Shown here: one piece after another, positions 1-10,295 of the stretch | How the letters are laid out: each line of letters starts with the position of its first letter | How positions within the stretch are numbered: position 1 is the stretch's first letter | NCBI RefSeq assembly: GCF_005484945.1 | Contig: NZ_CP034035.1 | Coordinates: 2,914,001-2,978,000, forward strand | Direction of reading: 5' to 3' | From: Brenneria rubrifaciens | GTDB lineage: Bacteria > Pseudomonadota > Gammaproteobacteria > Enterobacterales > Enterobacteriaceae | DNA length: 64,000 bases | The notes under the pieces: model-generated | Told to the model about the DNA's origin: nothing | Database searches by the model: none | The model's input: the letters and a program-made list of their open reading frames with translations, nothing else | Program-made: the position numbers and the translations under genes

Positions 1-1069
1 CCGCCAACAGCAGCACAACGCCCCCCGCCATCCACACTCCCCATTGCCGACGTTCAGCAGAACGCGAAGCGGGCCGTTCCAGGAGCGGCGCCTGACCAGA
101 CGCTCTCAGACGGGGCAATAACCACAGTAACAACGGCGCACCGATCAACGCCGTTGCCGCTCCGGTCGGAATTTCACGCCATACTCCGGTCAGCCAGATC
201 ACGACCTGATCGGTCAGGCACAACAGTAACGCGCCTAGTAGCGGAGCCAGCCAGAGCCGATGCCATAAACGTCTGGCGCCCAGCATTTTGGCCAACAGCG
301 GGGCAAAAAGGCCGATAAAACCGATGATCCCTGCCGCATTGACCAATTGCGCGCTTAGAAAGACAGCCAGTCCCAGCGCGCACAGGCGCGCCAGTGATAG
401 CCCCAGCCCCAGATTACGCGCGACGCCGTCGTCCAACCCCAGCAGAGTGAGCGGACGTAACAGCAATAACGTCAGACAGAACGCCACGATCAGCAGGGGA
501 AAGACAAATCGTACGTGATACCAGTCCTGCTGATTCAGCGCGCCGCTGCTCCATAGAAACAGATTCTGAAGCTGATCATGATGAAACAGCGCCAGCAGTT
601 GGTTGACGGCGCCGCAGTAGAAGCTCAGCACCAACCCGGCCAGTATCAGCGTAACCGGCGATAATCGCTTGCCCCAGGCGACGCCGAATACCAGCGCGCC
701 GACCGCTAACGCGCCCAACAACGCGGCGATTTGCTGGATAAACGCGCCTGCGGGCAACGCCCACAGCGTTGCCGCGGTGATGCCCAACTGGGCGCCTGCC
801 GCGATCCCCAGCGTCGATGATTCCGCCAGCGGATTGCGTAATACCTGCTGAAACAGTATTCCGCTCAGCCCCAGCCCGGCGCCCACCAGCAAAGCAAGCG
901 CCATCCGCGGCAGTAGACTATAGTGGAACAGGAGTTGCCGGACATCGTCGGCGGACGGCTGCCATAATCCCTGCCGCCATAACGCCGCAGGTAACTGCCG
1001 CTGCAAGTTGTAACCGCCTATGCCCAGCAGCAGCGCCAACAGAAGGCCAATCAGCAGGACAGGCAACAT
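1..1069 (-). CDS. fhuB: Ferrichrome ABC transporter permease FhuB, 3' part missing
   Basis: Inner-membrane permease that moves ferric hydroxamate siderophores from FhuD into the cytoplasm using FhuC ATPase. About 356 codons are visible from the ATG at 1069 to the window edge with no stop. FhuB is normally about 660 residues made of two fused BtuC-like halves, so this is the first half plus the start of the second. The translation is very hydrophobic and contains a GLGLSGILFQQVLRNPLAES stretch typical of the FecCD/BtuC family. It follows fhuD by 7 bases and belongs to a fhuCDB operon. The frame is open throughout. Identification is firm; the rest of the gene lies outside. Confidence 0.92.
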   Translation of the reverse strand, partial: MLPVLLIGLLLALLLGIGGYNLQRQLPAALWRQGLWQPSADDVRQLLFHYSLLPRMALALLVGAGLGLSGILFQQVLRNPLAESSTLGIAAGAQLGITAATLWALPAGAFIQQIAALLGALAVGALVFGVAWGKRLSPVTLILAGLVLSFYCGAVNQLLALFHHDQLQNLFLWSSGALNQQDWYHVRFVFPLLIVAFCLTLLLLRPLTLLGLDDGVARNLGLGLSLARLCALGLAVFLSAQLVNAAGIIGFIGLFAPLLAKMLGARRLWHRLWLAPLLGALLLCLTDQVVIWLTGVWREIPTGAATALIGAPLLLWLLPRLRASGQAPLLERPASRSAERRQWGVWMAGGVVLLLA

Positions 1070-1076
1070 CCGGTTT

Positions 1077-1997
1077 TTAACTGATATCACGCCGTGCCTC
1101 CAGCGCCTGTTCCAGCACGCGGCAGAAACGCATGGCCGATAGCGTGGCGCCATAAATCCAGACGGCGGGAACACGCTGCCAGCGTTGCTGACGCACGAAC
1201 GGCATTGCCTGCCACAGCGGGCTACCGGCCACCTGCTGCGTTATCACGTCATTGCCGTGATCGAAACAGAGGGCGTAAGCATCATCAATCCCGGCCAGAC
1301 GTTCAACGCCAACGATGGCGCTTCCCCAGAAATTGGTTTCCCCCTGCCAGGCATTGACGATCCCGATCTCATCCATCACTTCCTGAAAGAGACTGTTGTT
1401 GCCAATCACTATCGCGTGGCGCGTATTCAACAGGGAAAACAACAACAGCGGACGGCGGGTATAGGGACGCAAGCTTGTTTTTGCCTGCTGCATAAACTGA
1501 GAGAATTGTTGTAAGTGGCGGTCCGCTGCCGCGGGTCTTCCCAGCGCATTCGCCAGCTTGACTAACGATGCCTGAGCGAATGTCAGCGGCTTGCCGCCGC
1601 CATCGCTAAAACTGAATCCCATGATCGGCGCGATACGGGAGATTCTCTCCACCGGCGGCCCGTAACCTTCGGAATGCAGTATCAGCGAGGGTCGAAGCTG
1701 GGTCAGCAATTCCAGGTTCGGTTCAGTGCGCAACCCAACGTCAATAACCTGCGTCGGCAATACCGGTTCCTCCACCCACAGGCGATAGTTAGGTACATCG
1801 GCCACCCCAAGCGGCGTGATGCCCAATGCCATCAGCAGCTCAGCCGGCAGCCATTCCAGCGCCACAACGCGCTGTGCGTCAGGGTAAGCGGCTCCCCTGC
1901 TGAACGCGGGATAGAAAAGCGGAGATAACATCAGCGCCGTCAGCAAACGACGACGCATGGGATCCGGGGAATAAACGGAAGGTAATAAATCAGACAT
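1077..1997 (-). CDS. fhuD: Ferrichrome-binding periplasmic protein FhuD
   Basis: Periplasmic binding protein that captures ferrichrome-type siderophores and delivers them to FhuB. The product is 306 residues (E. coli about 296). The N-terminus carries an MRRRLLTALML stretch, an arginine-pair signal consistent with known Tat export of FhuD. Conserved family blocks include VVALEWLPAELL, IDVGLRTEPNLELLT, NAWQGETNFWGS and RVPAVWIYGATLSAM. The ATG at 1997 lies 2 bases after the fhuC stop, which suggests translational coupling; an in-frame TTG at 2006 is less likely. Regulation is probably by the Fur box upstream of fhuC. Confidence 0.93.
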   Translation of the reverse strand: MSDLLPSVYSPDPMRRRLLTALMLSPLFYPAFSRGAAYPDAQRVVALEWLPAELLMALGITPLGVADVPNYRLWVEEPVLPTQVIDVGLRTEPNLELLTQLRPSLILHSEGYGPPVERISRIAPIMGFSFSDGGGKPLTFAQASLVKLANALGRPAAADRHLQQFSQFMQQAKTSLRPYTRRPLLLFSLLNTRHAIVIGNNSLFQEVMDEIGIVNAWQGETNFWGSAIVGVERLAGIDDAYALCFDHGNDVITQQVAGSPLWQAMPFVRQQRWQRVPAVWIYGATLSAMRFCRVLEQALEARRDIS

Positions 1998-1999
1998 AT

Positions 2000-2797
2000 T
2001 CAGCAAACATAACCGATCGGCGCGCCACCGCTGGGATGAGGCAAAATACCCATGGGGATGCCATAAATACTTTCCAATACCGAAGCCTGCATCAGGGCGG
2101 AAGGTTCGCCTTGCGCAATCATCTCCCCACCGCGCAATGCCATCAGGTAATCACAGTAGCGGGCCGCCATATTGATATCATGTAAGACGGCAATCACGGT
2201 TAATCCACGCGTCTGACTCATGCGTTGAATCAGCGCCAGCACTTCGACCTGGTGAGCGATGTCCAGCGCCGAGGTCGGCTCATCCAGCAACAGGCACCGG
2301 CTATCCTGCGCCACGGTCATCGCCAGCCACGCACGCTGTCGTTCGCCGCCCGACAAACTGTCGACCAGACGATTGGCGAACGCGTTCAGCCCGACCAGCC
2401 TGATCGCTTCGTCCACTTTTTCTCGATCGGCGCTGCCGAAACGCCCCAGCGCGCCATGCCACGGATAACGCCCTATCGCCACCAGTTCACGTACCGTCAT
2501 GCCTTCCGCGGCAGGCAACTGCTGCGGCAGATAGGCAACCTGGCGGGCAAAGGATTTGCTGTCCCAATTTGCGGCCGGCTGCTCCCCCAGATACACGCGG
2601 CCACTGCTGGCAGGTTGGTGGCGGCCCAGGATTTTCAACAGTGTGGATTTCCCTGAGCCATTGTGTCCGATCAAACCACAGACTTTGCCGACGGGGAATG
2701 TCAGCGACAGTGGGTACAGTAACGTACGACCCGTGACGGAAAAACTCACCCCCTCCAGTCCGAACGTGGTATCAGGTAATCTATTTTTATTTTGCAT
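2000..2797 (-). CDS. fhuC: Ferrichrome ABC transporter ATPase FhuC
   Basis: Cytoplasmic ATPase powering FhuB. Starting at the ATG at 2797 the product is 265 residues, the same as E. coli FhuC. It shows a Walker A GHNGSGKST, signature LSGGERQR, Walker B CLLLDEP and the H-loop VLHDINMA. An upstream in-frame extension (to 2851) is not conserved and was rejected. It is the first gene of fhuC-fhuD-fhuB, preceded by a Fur box. In E. coli the receptor gene fhuA sits directly upstream; here only about 190 noncoding bases separate fhuC from mrcB. Confidence 0.94.
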   Translation of the reverse strand: MQNKNRLPDTTFGLEGVSFSVTGRTLLYPLSLTFPVGKVCGLIGHNGSGKSTLLKILGRHQPASSGRVYLGEQPAANWDSKSFARQVAYLPQQLPAAEGMTVRELVAIGRYPWHGALGRFGSADREKVDEAIRLVGLNAFANRLVDSLSGGERQRAWLAMTVAQDSRCLLLDEPTSALDIAHQVEVLALIQRMSQTRGLTVIAVLHDINMAARYCDYLMALRGGEMIAQGEPSALMQASVLESIYGIPMGILPHPSGGAPIGYVC

Positions 2798-2859
2798 AAC
2801 GTGTTGGCTTTCAATGCAATTTGAGGAAATGATTAACCGTTGCCAGGTCAAGGGGAAAC

Positions 2860-2878
2860 GATAATGATTATTATAAAG
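2860..2878 (-). promoter_or_regulatory. Fur box upstream of fhuCDB
   Basis: The 19 bases GATAATGATTATTATAAAG (plus strand) match the Fur consensus GATAATGATAATCATTATC at most positions, with two intact GATAAT-type hexamers. The site lies about 63 bases before the fhuC start, where it would repress fhuCDB in iron-replete cells. This is motif recognition, not binding data. Confidence 0.8.
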
Positions 2879-2955
2879 ATTGCATAATAGGCCTAACGGA
2901 ATCGTCTTCGCAACAAATTTACCGACGGGAGGATTGAAGCGCGCGTAAAGAAAAT

Positions 2956-2974
2956 CCCCCGGAAAACCCGGGGG
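2956..2974 (-). terminator. Rho-independent terminator of mrcB
   Basis: A GC-rich hairpin with 7-bp arms CCCCCGG and CCGGGGG lies 9 bases past the mrcB stop and, read on the minus strand, is followed by ATTTTCTTT. Confidence 0.75.
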
Positions 2975-2983
2975 AATATACCG

Positions 2984-5440
2984 TTACTGGCCAAACATTT
3001 GCTTGATCCAGTCAGCCACGCCGTCGCCATTTTGCTGCTCTTGTTGCTGAGATTGCTGACCTGCCTGACACAGCGCCTGCGGATTCTCCGTCCAGACAGG
3101 CAGAACTCGCCCGGCACTGCTGCCGTTACAGACAAAGTTGCCGTCGGCGTCAACCGTCATGGTCGTGATCCCTTCAGGCGGCGTCAACATCAGCGGCAGA
3201 GGCGTTTGATTTTCCAGATAGCGGCGGTAAATCGTCAGCGCACCGTTCGCTCCCGTCAGTTTCGCCGGACCGTTATTATCGCGTCCGACCCAGGTGATCG
3301 CCACCTCTTTGCCATCTATCCCGGCGAACCAACTGTCACGCAGATCGTTGGTCGTACCGGTTTTCGCCGCCAGATGATAGTTCGGAAACTTAACCGCCAG
3401 TGAACGGGATGTGCCCCGCGCCACCACTTGTTGCATGCCGTACAGCGTGAGATAGGCAGCCTGTGCCGGAACAGCGCGTTCCGCCTGCGGGAAGCTTTGA
3501 TACAGCACGTTGCCATCTTCCGCAATCACCGAACGCAGAGACGATAACGGCGCACGATTACCGCCGCCGGCGATTGTCTGATATTCCTGCGCGACTTCCA
3601 TCGGCGTCAGACTGATTGACCCCAACAGCATTGCCGGTACGGGTTGAATGGCGATGTCTGGTATCCCCAATCGCTTCAGCGTCGCGGTGACCTGATCCAG
3701 ACCAACAGCCATCCCCAGATTCACCGTCGGGACGTTCAGCGAGTTCGCCAACGCGTCAACCAGCATGACGCGGCCGCGGAATTGACGATCATAATTTTTC
3801 GGCTGCCACAGTTGTCCGTTTGACTGCCTGAACGACAGCGGTTCATCCGCCAGCCAGGTATTCAGACGATAAACATCCGGTTGGCTTAACGCCGTCAGAT
3901 AGGTTGGCGGCTTCGCCAGGGAACCGACGGGACGGCGCGCCTGCAATGCACGGTTGAACCCGGCATATTGCGTCTGCGAACCGCCGACCATCGCGCGGAT
4001 CTCACCGCTGAAACGATCCACAATCACCATGGACGACTCCAGATCGTTGACGTTGCGAGCCGCCCTTAGCGCCGGAATCCCCTCTTCCACCGCGTTTTCC
4101 GCCGCATTTTGAGACACGGGATCAAGCGTGGTGAAAATTTTCACCCCCGACAGATCGTTGACTTTGTCGCCCAGCCGCTGCTGCAATTCCTGACGCACCA
4201 GTTGCATAAAGGCGGGCTGCGGGCTGATGACGCCGCCTTTAGGTTGTACGCCCAGCGGACGAGCACTCAGCATATTGTACAGTTCGGCATCAATAACCTG
4301 CTGATTCTGCAATAGACGCAATACCAGATTGCGTCGTTCCAGCGTGATTTTCGGGTTACGCCACGGGTTATACAACGACGCGCCTTTTACCATGCCCACC
4401 AGCAGCGCCTGCTGATCGAGGCTCAGCTCATTGACCGGACGACCAAAGTAATAAAGGCTGGCCAACGGGAAGCCGCGGATCTGATCGCTCCCGCTCTGAC
4501 CGAGATAAACCTCATTGAGATACAGTTCCAGAATGCGATCTTTGCTGTAGCGGTAATCCATGATTAACGCCATGTAAGCTTCGTTGGCTTTACGCCACAA
4601 GGAACGCTCATTGGTGAGAAACAGGTTTTTCACCAGTTGCTGCGTCAGGGTACTTCCCCCCTGTACCGCACGTCCGGCGGTAATATTCGCCAAAAACGCG
4701 CGGCCGATCGAATACAGGCTAATCCCGTCATGCTCATAGAAGTGACGATCTTCCGTGGCAATCAGCGTATCGACCAGCAGATCGGGAAATCCGGTACGCG
4801 GCACAAACAGACGTTGCTCGCCGTTAGGCGACTGCATCATGGTGATCAATTTCGGATCGAGACGGAAGAAGCCGAAATTGCGCTGGTTATCCAGATTCTG
4901 GATCTGCGCCAGACGATCGTTGCTAAACGTCAGACGAGCGCGAATTTGCCCTTCTTTGCCATCCGGGAAATCAAACGGACGCCGCAGCATTTCGATGACA
5001 TTGCCCCGAACGCTGAATTCGCCCGGCCGGGTGATACGGCTGACCTGACGATACTGCATGCCTTCCAGCAGGCCGATCATCTCTTTCTGGTTATAAGACA
5101 TCCCCGGCTCAAGGTTAAGCATGCGGCCATACACCGCCGCGGGCAATTGCCATACCTTACCTTCGATACGGCTGCGGATCTGGCTGTCGAGGTACACGCC
5201 ATAAATCGCCAGCACGACCGCAAACACTAGGGACAGCTTGATAAAAAGCCCCAGCCAGCGTCTTTTTTTATGCGGTTTCCTTGTCATCTCTTCCTCATCG
5301 TCATAGCCATCATCGTCGTCAAAGTCGTCCAAATCATCTTCATAATCATCCCTGCGACGCCGTATTGCCTGCCTGTGTGTAAGTTTACGTCCTGACGCCC
5401 TTCCTTTGCGCCCGATAGGTTCGCGATCGTCCCGAGACAT
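2984..5440 (-). CDS. mrcB: Bifunctional penicillin-binding protein 1B
   Basis: Class A PBP that polymerises lipid II (glycosyltransferase) and crosslinks peptidoglycan (transpeptidase) in the periplasm. It has 818 residues (E. coli 844). There is a basic and very acidic cytoplasmic tail (residues 1-60), one membrane anchor near 65-85, then a UB2H-type region. The GT51 domain has the catalytic glutamate in TEDRHF (about residue 230) and the [13 protein letters not shown] motif. The transpeptidase has nucleophile serine in GSLAKP (about 507), NSLN as SxN and the KTGTT box. The Gln-rich C-terminus is short. Its neighbours hrpB upstream and fhu genes downstream match E. coli order apart from missing fhuA. 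Confidence 0.96.
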   Translation of the reverse strand: MSRDDREPIGRKGRASGRKLTHRQAIRRRRDDYEDDLDDFDDDDGYDDEEEMTRKPHKKRRWLGLFIKLSLVFAVVLAIYGVYLDSQIRSRIEGKVWQLPAAVYGRMLNLEPGMSYNQKEMIGLLEGMQYRQVSRITRPGEFSVRGNVIEMLRRPFDFPDGKEGQIRARLTFSNDRLAQIQNLDNQRNFGFFRLDPKLITMMQSPNGEQRLFVPRTGFPDLLVDTLIATEDRHFYEHDGISLYSIGRAFLANITAGRAVQGGSTLTQQLVKNLFLTNERSLWRKANEAYMALIMDYRYSKDRILELYLNEVYLGQSGSDQIRGFPLASLYYFGRPVNELSLDQQALLVGMVKGASLYNPWRNPKITLERRNLVLRLLQNQQVIDAELYNMLSARPLGVQPKGGVISPQPAFMQLVRQELQQRLGDKVNDLSGVKIFTTLDPVSQNAAENAVEEGIPALRAARNVNDLESSMVIVDRFSGEIRAMVGGSQTQYAGFNRALQARRPVGSLAKPPTYLTALSQPDVYRLNTWLADEPLSFRQSNGQLWQPKNYDRQFRGRVMLVDALANSLNVPTVNLGMAVGLDQVTATLKRLGIPDIAIQPVPAMLLGSISLTPMEVAQEYQTIAGGGNRAPLSSLRSVIAEDGNVLYQSFPQAERAVPAQAAYLTLYGMQQVVARGTSRSLAVKFPNYHLAAKTGTTNDLRDSWFAGIDGKEVAITWVGRDNNGPAKLTGANGALTIYRRYLENQTPLPLMLTPPEGITTMTVDADGNFVCNGSSAGRVLPVWTENPQALCQAGQQSQQQEQQNGDGVADWIKQMFGQ

Positions 5441-5542
5441 TACTGTTACTTCTCCATCAGGTTGTTAACGGCCACCAGCTTTGCGCTCAAGCGGTCTACT
5501 CTGTTTCCGCCGTTTCTTTCAAGGAAGCGGAAACGTCTGAAA

Positions 5543-7987
5543 TTAGTGATCCCGATAGTGCCTGGTACGCCGGGTCGGGGCCGCATTCGCCGGGTCGTCC
5601 GGCCAGACATGTTTGGGATATCGCCCTTTCATCTCTTTTTGTACGTCACGGTAAGCGCCTTGCCAGAACGCGGCCAGATCGCGCGTAATCTGCAAGGGGC
5701 GTAGAGCCGGCGATAATAGTTCCAACACCAGCGCAACCCGCCCTTCCGCCAACCGCGGACTTTGCCGTTCGCCGAACATCTCCTGTAGCCGTACGGCCAG
5801 AACCGGCGGCTTATCTTCATAATAAGCGATGGGCAAACGGCTGCCGCCCGGCACAGTGTAATGACTCGGCAACGCACTATCCAGCCGCTGACGCAAAGGC
5901 CAGTCCAGCAGGCGCAGCAACGCCTCGCTCAAATCCACCTGCCGCAACGCGCGTAAATCACGCACGCCCGTTAAAGAAGGCTGTAGCCATGACTCCAGCG
6001 TCGCCAGCAATGTTTCATCATCCACCCGCGGCCAGTCGACCTCAGGCAGCCATTGGCGGGCGCATTGCAAGCGGGCGCGAAGCTGTGCCGCCGCAGGCTC
6101 CCAATTCAACCGGGCCAGCCCCTGTTCCCGCAGCCAGCCCAGCATAGCCTGTTGGAACGCTTCATCGGAAGGTTTGGTCAGCGGACGCGTCTGTAATATC
6201 AGGTTACCAATCTGGCTGCGTTTGCTGGCGCGCAGCGTGCCTTTTTCCTCGTCCCACTGCACGACGTTATGCTCGCTCACCAGCGCCGGCAACTGCTGTA
6301 CCAGTTGATGAATGTCCAGCGGCAGAGCCAGCAGGATGCGCGCCTCCGCCGTGTGGCCGTTGTGCAATAAAGCCGGCGCCAGCAGCCAGTCGGCGCCAGA
6401 CAGCGCATCATCGGGCGGCATCATGGCGCCCATGCCCCCAGCCAACTGATAGCGGCCGTCCTCACTGCGCCGCCGGGCGATGCGATCGGGAAAAGCCTGG
6501 GCCAGCAGCCAGGCGGCCCAGGCGGTATCTATACGGCCGGAAACCGGGGACAATCGCCGTGTCAGTTGCCGTCCGCGCCGCAACCAGTGTGGCAGCGGCC
6601 GATGCAGCCAGTCCAGCAGATTGATCGATCCGCCGCGGGGCGGTTCTTCCAGAATCGCCGCCAGACAACCTGCGGTTGCCAGCACATCGTCGCCTTGCCG
6701 GGCGGCGGCGCATAGCATCGTTGCCAGCCGGGCATCGCACCCCAGGGCGGCTATCTTTCGTCCTGCGGACGTCAGCCTGTCCTTCCGATCGGTAATCTGC
6801 AACTGTTCCAGCAGATTACGCGCGGACTGCATCGCGGCGCACGGCGGCGTATCCAGCCAGTTAAGCTGTCCCACATCTGTGCATCCCCACAGCAACAAGT
6901 CCAGCCAGAAACTGCTCAGATCGCTGTTGAGTATTTCGGCATCGCTTTGCGCCGCCGCGCGTTCGGCTTGCTCTCGGGAACAGAGGTGCCAGCAAATGCC
7001 GGGACTCACGCGCCCGGCGCGCCCGGCGCGCTGCACCATAGAGGCCTGACTGATACGCTGCGTCACCAACCGGGTTAAACCGCTTTTAACATCGAAACGC
7101 GCTACCCGCTCCAAACCGCAATCCACAACCAGGCGAATGCCTTCAATGGTCAGGCTGGTTTCCGCAATGTTGGTCGCCAGCACCACTTTTCGGCGGCCGT
7201 TTTCCGCCGGCAGAATAGCCTTTTGCTGCTCTGACAACGTCAGCGCCCCGTACAGCGGACATAAATCCACGTCATCCGTTACGTTGTTTTCCAACAGCGC
7301 CTGCACCCGCTTGATTTCGGCGACGCCGGGTAAAAACAGCAGCAGCGATCCCGCCTGATCCATCATTAAACGCCTTACCTGACGGGCAACGCCCTCTTCC
7401 AGACGCGCCTGGCCGTTCAAAGGCACAAAGTGGCGCTCAACCGGATAGCTTCGCCCTTCGGACACCACACAGGCGCAGTTCGGCAGCAGGGCGGAAAGGC
7501 GCGCGTTATCCAATGTGGCGGACATAATCAGCAGCTTCAAATCCTCACGCAGCCCTTGCTGTACATCCAACAATAGCGCCAGCCCCAGATCGGCCTGTAG
7601 GCTGCGTTCATGAAACTCATCCAGGATCACCAGCGCGATATCTTTTAGTTCGGCATCCTGCTGCAATAAACGCGTCAACATGCCTTCGGTGATCACCTCC
7701 AGACACGTCGTCGCGCTCACCCGGCTTTCCGCCCGCATCCGGTAACCCACCGTCTGCCCCGGTTCCTCACCTAATTGCCGGGCCAGCCGCCAGGCGACGC
7801 TTTTCGCCGCCAGGCGACGGGGTTCGAGCATGATAATCCGTCCGTTCAGATTGCCCTGTTGCAGCAACCGCAGCGGCAGCCAGGTTGACTTCCCGGCGCC
7901 GGTGGGGGCGTTGAGCAACACCTGAGGCGAGGAATGCAGCGCCGAGATCACCTCATTTAAAACGGCACTGACGGGCGGTAAAATCAC
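5543..7987 (-). CDS. hrpB: ATP-dependent RNA helicase HrpB
   Basis: DEAH/RHA-family helicase of 814 residues (E. coli about 810). N-terminal RecA domains show Walker A APTGAGKST (near residue 27), motif II LDEFHER, motif III MSATLDN and motif VI QRAGRAGR. The C-terminal HrpB-specific region ends in EMKGRYPKHVWPDDPANAAP, which is strongly conserved. The exact cellular role of HrpB is poorly known in the family. It lies about 100 bases upstream of mrcB on the same strand and is divergent from thpR. Confidence 0.95.
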   Translation of the reverse strand: MILPPVSAVLNEVISALHSSPQVLLNAPTGAGKSTWLPLRLLQQGNLNGRIIMLEPRRLAAKSVAWRLARQLGEEPGQTVGYRMRAESRVSATTCLEVITEGMLTRLLQQDAELKDIALVILDEFHERSLQADLGLALLLDVQQGLREDLKLLIMSATLDNARLSALLPNCACVVSEGRSYPVERHFVPLNGQARLEEGVARQVRRLMMDQAGSLLLFLPGVAEIKRVQALLENNVTDDVDLCPLYGALTLSEQQKAILPAENGRRKVVLATNIAETSLTIEGIRLVVDCGLERVARFDVKSGLTRLVTQRISQASMVQRAGRAGRVSPGICWHLCSREQAERAAAQSDAEILNSDLSSFWLDLLLWGCTDVGQLNWLDTPPCAAMQSARNLLEQLQITDRKDRLTSAGRKIAALGCDARLATMLCAAARQGDDVLATAGCLAAILEEPPRGGSINLLDWLHRPLPHWLRRGRQLTRRLSPVSGRIDTAWAAWLLAQAFPDRIARRRSEDGRYQLAGGMGAMMPPDDALSGADWLLAPALLHNGHTAEARILLALPLDIHQLVQQLPALVSEHNVVQWDEEKGTLRASKRSQIGNLILQTRPLTKPSDEAFQQAMLGWLREQGLARLNWEPAAAQLRARLQCARQWLPEVDWPRVDDETLLATLESWLQPSLTGVRDLRALRQVDLSEALLRLLDWPLRQRLDSALPSHYTVPGGSRLPIAYYEDKPPVLAVRLQEMFGERQSPRLAEGRVALVLELLSPALRPLQITRDLAAFWQGAYRDVQKEMKGRYPKHVWPDDPANAAPTRRTRHYRDH

Positions 7988-8061
7988 AGAAATCTCCGTA
8001 AAGGTTAACTTTCAGCGGCTGGCATTGTAGCATCGGATGGAATCAGAACGGAGAGATAGAC

Positions 8062-8604
8062 ATGCACGTCACCCGCCGACTGTTTTTTGCGTTATCGTTG
8101 CCGGAAACGATCCAGCGGGACATTATCCGCTGGCGCGCTGAACATTTCTTACCGGAAGCCGGTCATCCGGTGGCCGCCGACAACCTTCACCTGACGCTGG
8201 CCTTCCTGGGGGAAGTCAGTGAACAGAAAGAGCGGGCGCTGCGCGCGCTGGCAGGAAGAATCCGCCAGCCTGAGTTTACCGTCGACCTGAACGACGCCGG
8301 ACAGTGGCCTCGTCCCGGCGTGGTGTGGATAGGATGTCGGCAGGCGCCGCAAGGCTTGTTGCAATTGGCTGATTTATTAAGGTCACAAGCCGCCCGTAAT
8401 GGCTGTTACCAAACATCCCAGCCTTTTCATCCGCATATCACGCTGTTACGCGGCGCGACCAGACCGGTTGCCTTACCGCCTGCGAATTTCAGTTGGCGGA
8501 TAAAAGTGGATCATTTCTCGCTTTATCAATCTTTGTTTGAAAAGGGCAAAACCCGCTATCAGGCATTGGCAAGCTGGCCGCTGACCCAGCCTCTCTCACG
8601 TTAG
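8062..8604 (+). CDS. thpR: RNA 2',3'-cyclic phosphodiesterase ThpR (LigT)
   Basis: Two-H phosphoesterase of 180 residues that opens 2',3'-cyclic phosphates on RNA and can ligate tRNA halves in vitro in E. coli. Both catalytic HxT motifs are present: HLTLAFLGE in the N-terminal half and HPHITLLRG in the C-terminal half. It is 7 bases upstream of sfsA and probably cotranscribed, as in E. coli. The start ATG follows GGAGAGATAGAC. Confidence 0.93.
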   Translation: MHVTRRLFFALSLPETIQRDIIRWRAEHFLPEAGHPVAADNLHLTLAFLGEVSEQKERALRALAGRIRQPEFTVDLNDAGQWPRPGVVWIGCRQAPQGLLQLADLLRSQAARNGCYQTSQPFHPHITLLRGATRPVALPPANFSWRIKVDHFSLYQSLFEKGKTRYQALASWPLTQPLSR

Positions 8605-8611
8605 GATACCC

Positions 8612-9313
8612 ATGCAATTCACTCCTCGCCTACAGTCGGCCAGACTGATTAAACGCTACAAACGCTTCCTTGCCGATGTGCTCACCCCGCAGGGCGAAAT
8701 ACTCACGCTGCATTGCGCCAATACCGGCGCGATGACGGGTTGCGCCACACCGGGCGACACGGTCTGGTACTCCACATCCGACAATCCCAAACGAAAGTAT
8801 CCCCACAGTTGGGAACTGACGGAAACGCAACAAAACGAATGGATTTGCGTCAATACTTTGCGCGCCAACTCATTATTGCATGAAGCCTTATCGGAAAATC
8901 GGATAGCGGAACTGGCTGGCTATAACATTTTAAAAACCGAAGTGAAATATGGGGCGGAAAATAGCCGTATTGATCTGCTGTTACAGGCGGGCGGCAGGAT
9001 TGACTGCTATATTGAGGTGAAGTCCGTCACATTATCGCAACATGGATATGGTTACTTTCCCGATGCGGTTACCCTCCGGGGGCAGAAGCATCTGCGAGAA
9101 CTGCAACAGGTGGTTGCCAATGGCGAACGAGCGGTATTGTTTTTCGCCGTGCTGCATTCGGGGATAGCACAAGTTTCTCCCGCTCAGCATATTGACCCAC
9201 GCTATGCGGAATTATTCATGGCGGCGCAACAACAGGGGGTTGAAATTTTATGTTATGCCTCCACTTTGTCTCCTAATGGCATCAGGCTTACGCATCGGTT
9301 GCCATTATTATAA
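8612..9313 (+). CDS. sfsA: Sugar fermentation stimulation protein SfsA
   Basis: SfsA-family protein, 233 residues (E. coli 234). It begins with an OB-fold-like region and contains the conserved blocks [31 protein letters not shown] and [10 protein letters not shown], the last being a PD-(D/E)xK nuclease-like core with Asp and E-x-K. The E. coli gene was found through effects on maltose gene expression; its biochemical role is unresolved. It sits between thpR and dksA, as in E. coli. Confidence 0.94.
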   Translation: MQFTPRLQSARLIKRYKRFLADVLTPQGEILTLHCANTGAMTGCATPGDTVWYSTSDNPKRKYPHSWELTETQQNEWICVNTLRANSLLHEALSENRIAELAGYNILKTEVKYGAENSRIDLLLQAGGRIDCYIEVKSVTLSQHGYGYFPDAVTLRGQKHLRELQQVVANGERAVLFFAVLHSGIAQVSPAQHIDPRYAELFMAAQQQGVEILCYASTLSPNGIRLTHRLPLL

Positions 9314-9649
9314 GTAGATAAATAAAGTGCGCATGGGTATAACACGCTAACACGTTGTTTATCATCTGATGATAATTAGCCGTTCCTCACACTTTATCAG
9401 GCCGGTGTCAGGAATCATTGCCAACCTAATCTCCATCTGCTATTTATAGCGGCCTGTTTTTCCCCGTTAGGGGATCGATATACCCAGAGTGATTGAAGTT
9501 CGGCCGAACAGCAAACGAAGGCGCGCCGAATGACCTGCAAGATAGGTGATTCGAGTAAGTGGAAAGAAGCAATTTTTATTGTGTCGGCCTACGCGGTAAC
9601 TTCAAATATACAGGGTATAATGCGTGTCGTGTTATGTAGGAGAAGCAAC
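9314..9649. other. sfsA-dksA intergenic region with dksA promoter
   Basis: There is no gene in these 336 bases. A good -10 hexamer TATAAT lies at 9615-9620, 30 bases before the dksA start, and a ribosome site AGGAGAAG at 9639-9646. A 12-bp palindrome GTTCGGCCGAAC is at 9498-9509. The block from about 9478 to 9560 (TATACCC ... GGTGATTCGAGTAAGTG) resembles a worn copy of a dispersed repeat I recall from soft-rot enterobacteria, which I cannot confirm here. Confidence 0.5.
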
Positions 9650-10105
9650 ATGCAAGAAGGGCAAAGCCGTAAGACATCTTCTCTGAGCATTCTCGCAATT
9701 GCCGGAGTAGAGCCGTACCAGGAGAAGGCGGGCGAAGAGTATATGAACAGCGTCCAGCTGGCTCATTTCAAGCGTATTCTCGAAGCATGGCGCAACCAAC
9801 TCAGAGATGAAGTGGATCGTACTGTATCGCATATGCGAGATGAAGCCGCCAATTTTCCCGATCCTGTGGATCGCGCGGCTCAGGAAGAAGAATTCAGCCT
9901 CGAACTGCGCAATCGCGACCGTGAACGTAAGCTGATCAAAAAGATCGCAAAAACGTTGCAAAAAATCGAAGATGAAGACTTTGGTTTCTGTGAGTCCTGT
10001 GGCGTAGAGATCGGCATCCGCCGTCTTGAAGCCCGTCCAACCGCCGATTTGTGTATTGACTGTAAGACACTGGCGGAAATACGCGAAAAGCAAATGGCAG
10101 GATGA
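9650..10105 (+). CDS. dksA: RNA polymerase-binding transcription factor DksA
   Basis: Binds the RNA polymerase secondary channel and works with ppGpp in the stringent response. The product is 151 residues, the same as E. coli, with near-identical blocks such as [19 protein letters not shown] and a long coiled coil. The coiled-coil tip region is [14 protein letters not shown] four-cysteine zinc finger (CESC and CIDC) is near the C-terminus. The frame is open upstream to 9530, but the ATG at 9650 has an AGGAGAAG ribosome site and matches the known start. Confidence 0.97.
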   Translation: MQEGQSRKTSSLSILAIAGVEPYQEKAGEEYMNSVQLAHFKRILEAWRNQLRDEVDRTVSHMRDEAANFPDPVDRAAQEEEFSLELRNRDRERKLIKKIAKTLQKIEDEDFGFCESCGVEIGIRRLEARPTADLCIDCKTLAEIREKQMAG

Positions 10106-10119
10106 TCATCCCGTTAAAA

Positions 10120-10165
10120 ACCTGCCCTGTAAGCGTGGAATACGTGCGCAGGGTCAGGCTTTATG
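10120..10165 (+). terminator. Possible terminator or attenuator after dksA
   Basis: An imperfect hairpin with arms CCTGCCCTG and CAGGGTCAGG lies about 15 bases past the dksA stop, followed by CTTTATGG. The U-run is weak, so read-through into gluQ is likely. Confidence 0.4.
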
Positions 10166-10295
10166 GAACAGGCTCTTCAGCCACATGAAGTGGACGATCA
10201 ATCGAATACGATCGTTGCGTCTCTTTGACTCCACGCATTTTCAATGCCGCTCGTTGTGTTAGTGTGCTTACATCTCACTCTGCGTATATCTTCAT

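Noticed and set aside
9530..9649. An N-terminal extension of dksA by 40 codons.
   Set aside because: The extension overlaps the promoter -10 element and DksA is known to start at MQEGQ, which has its own ribosome site.
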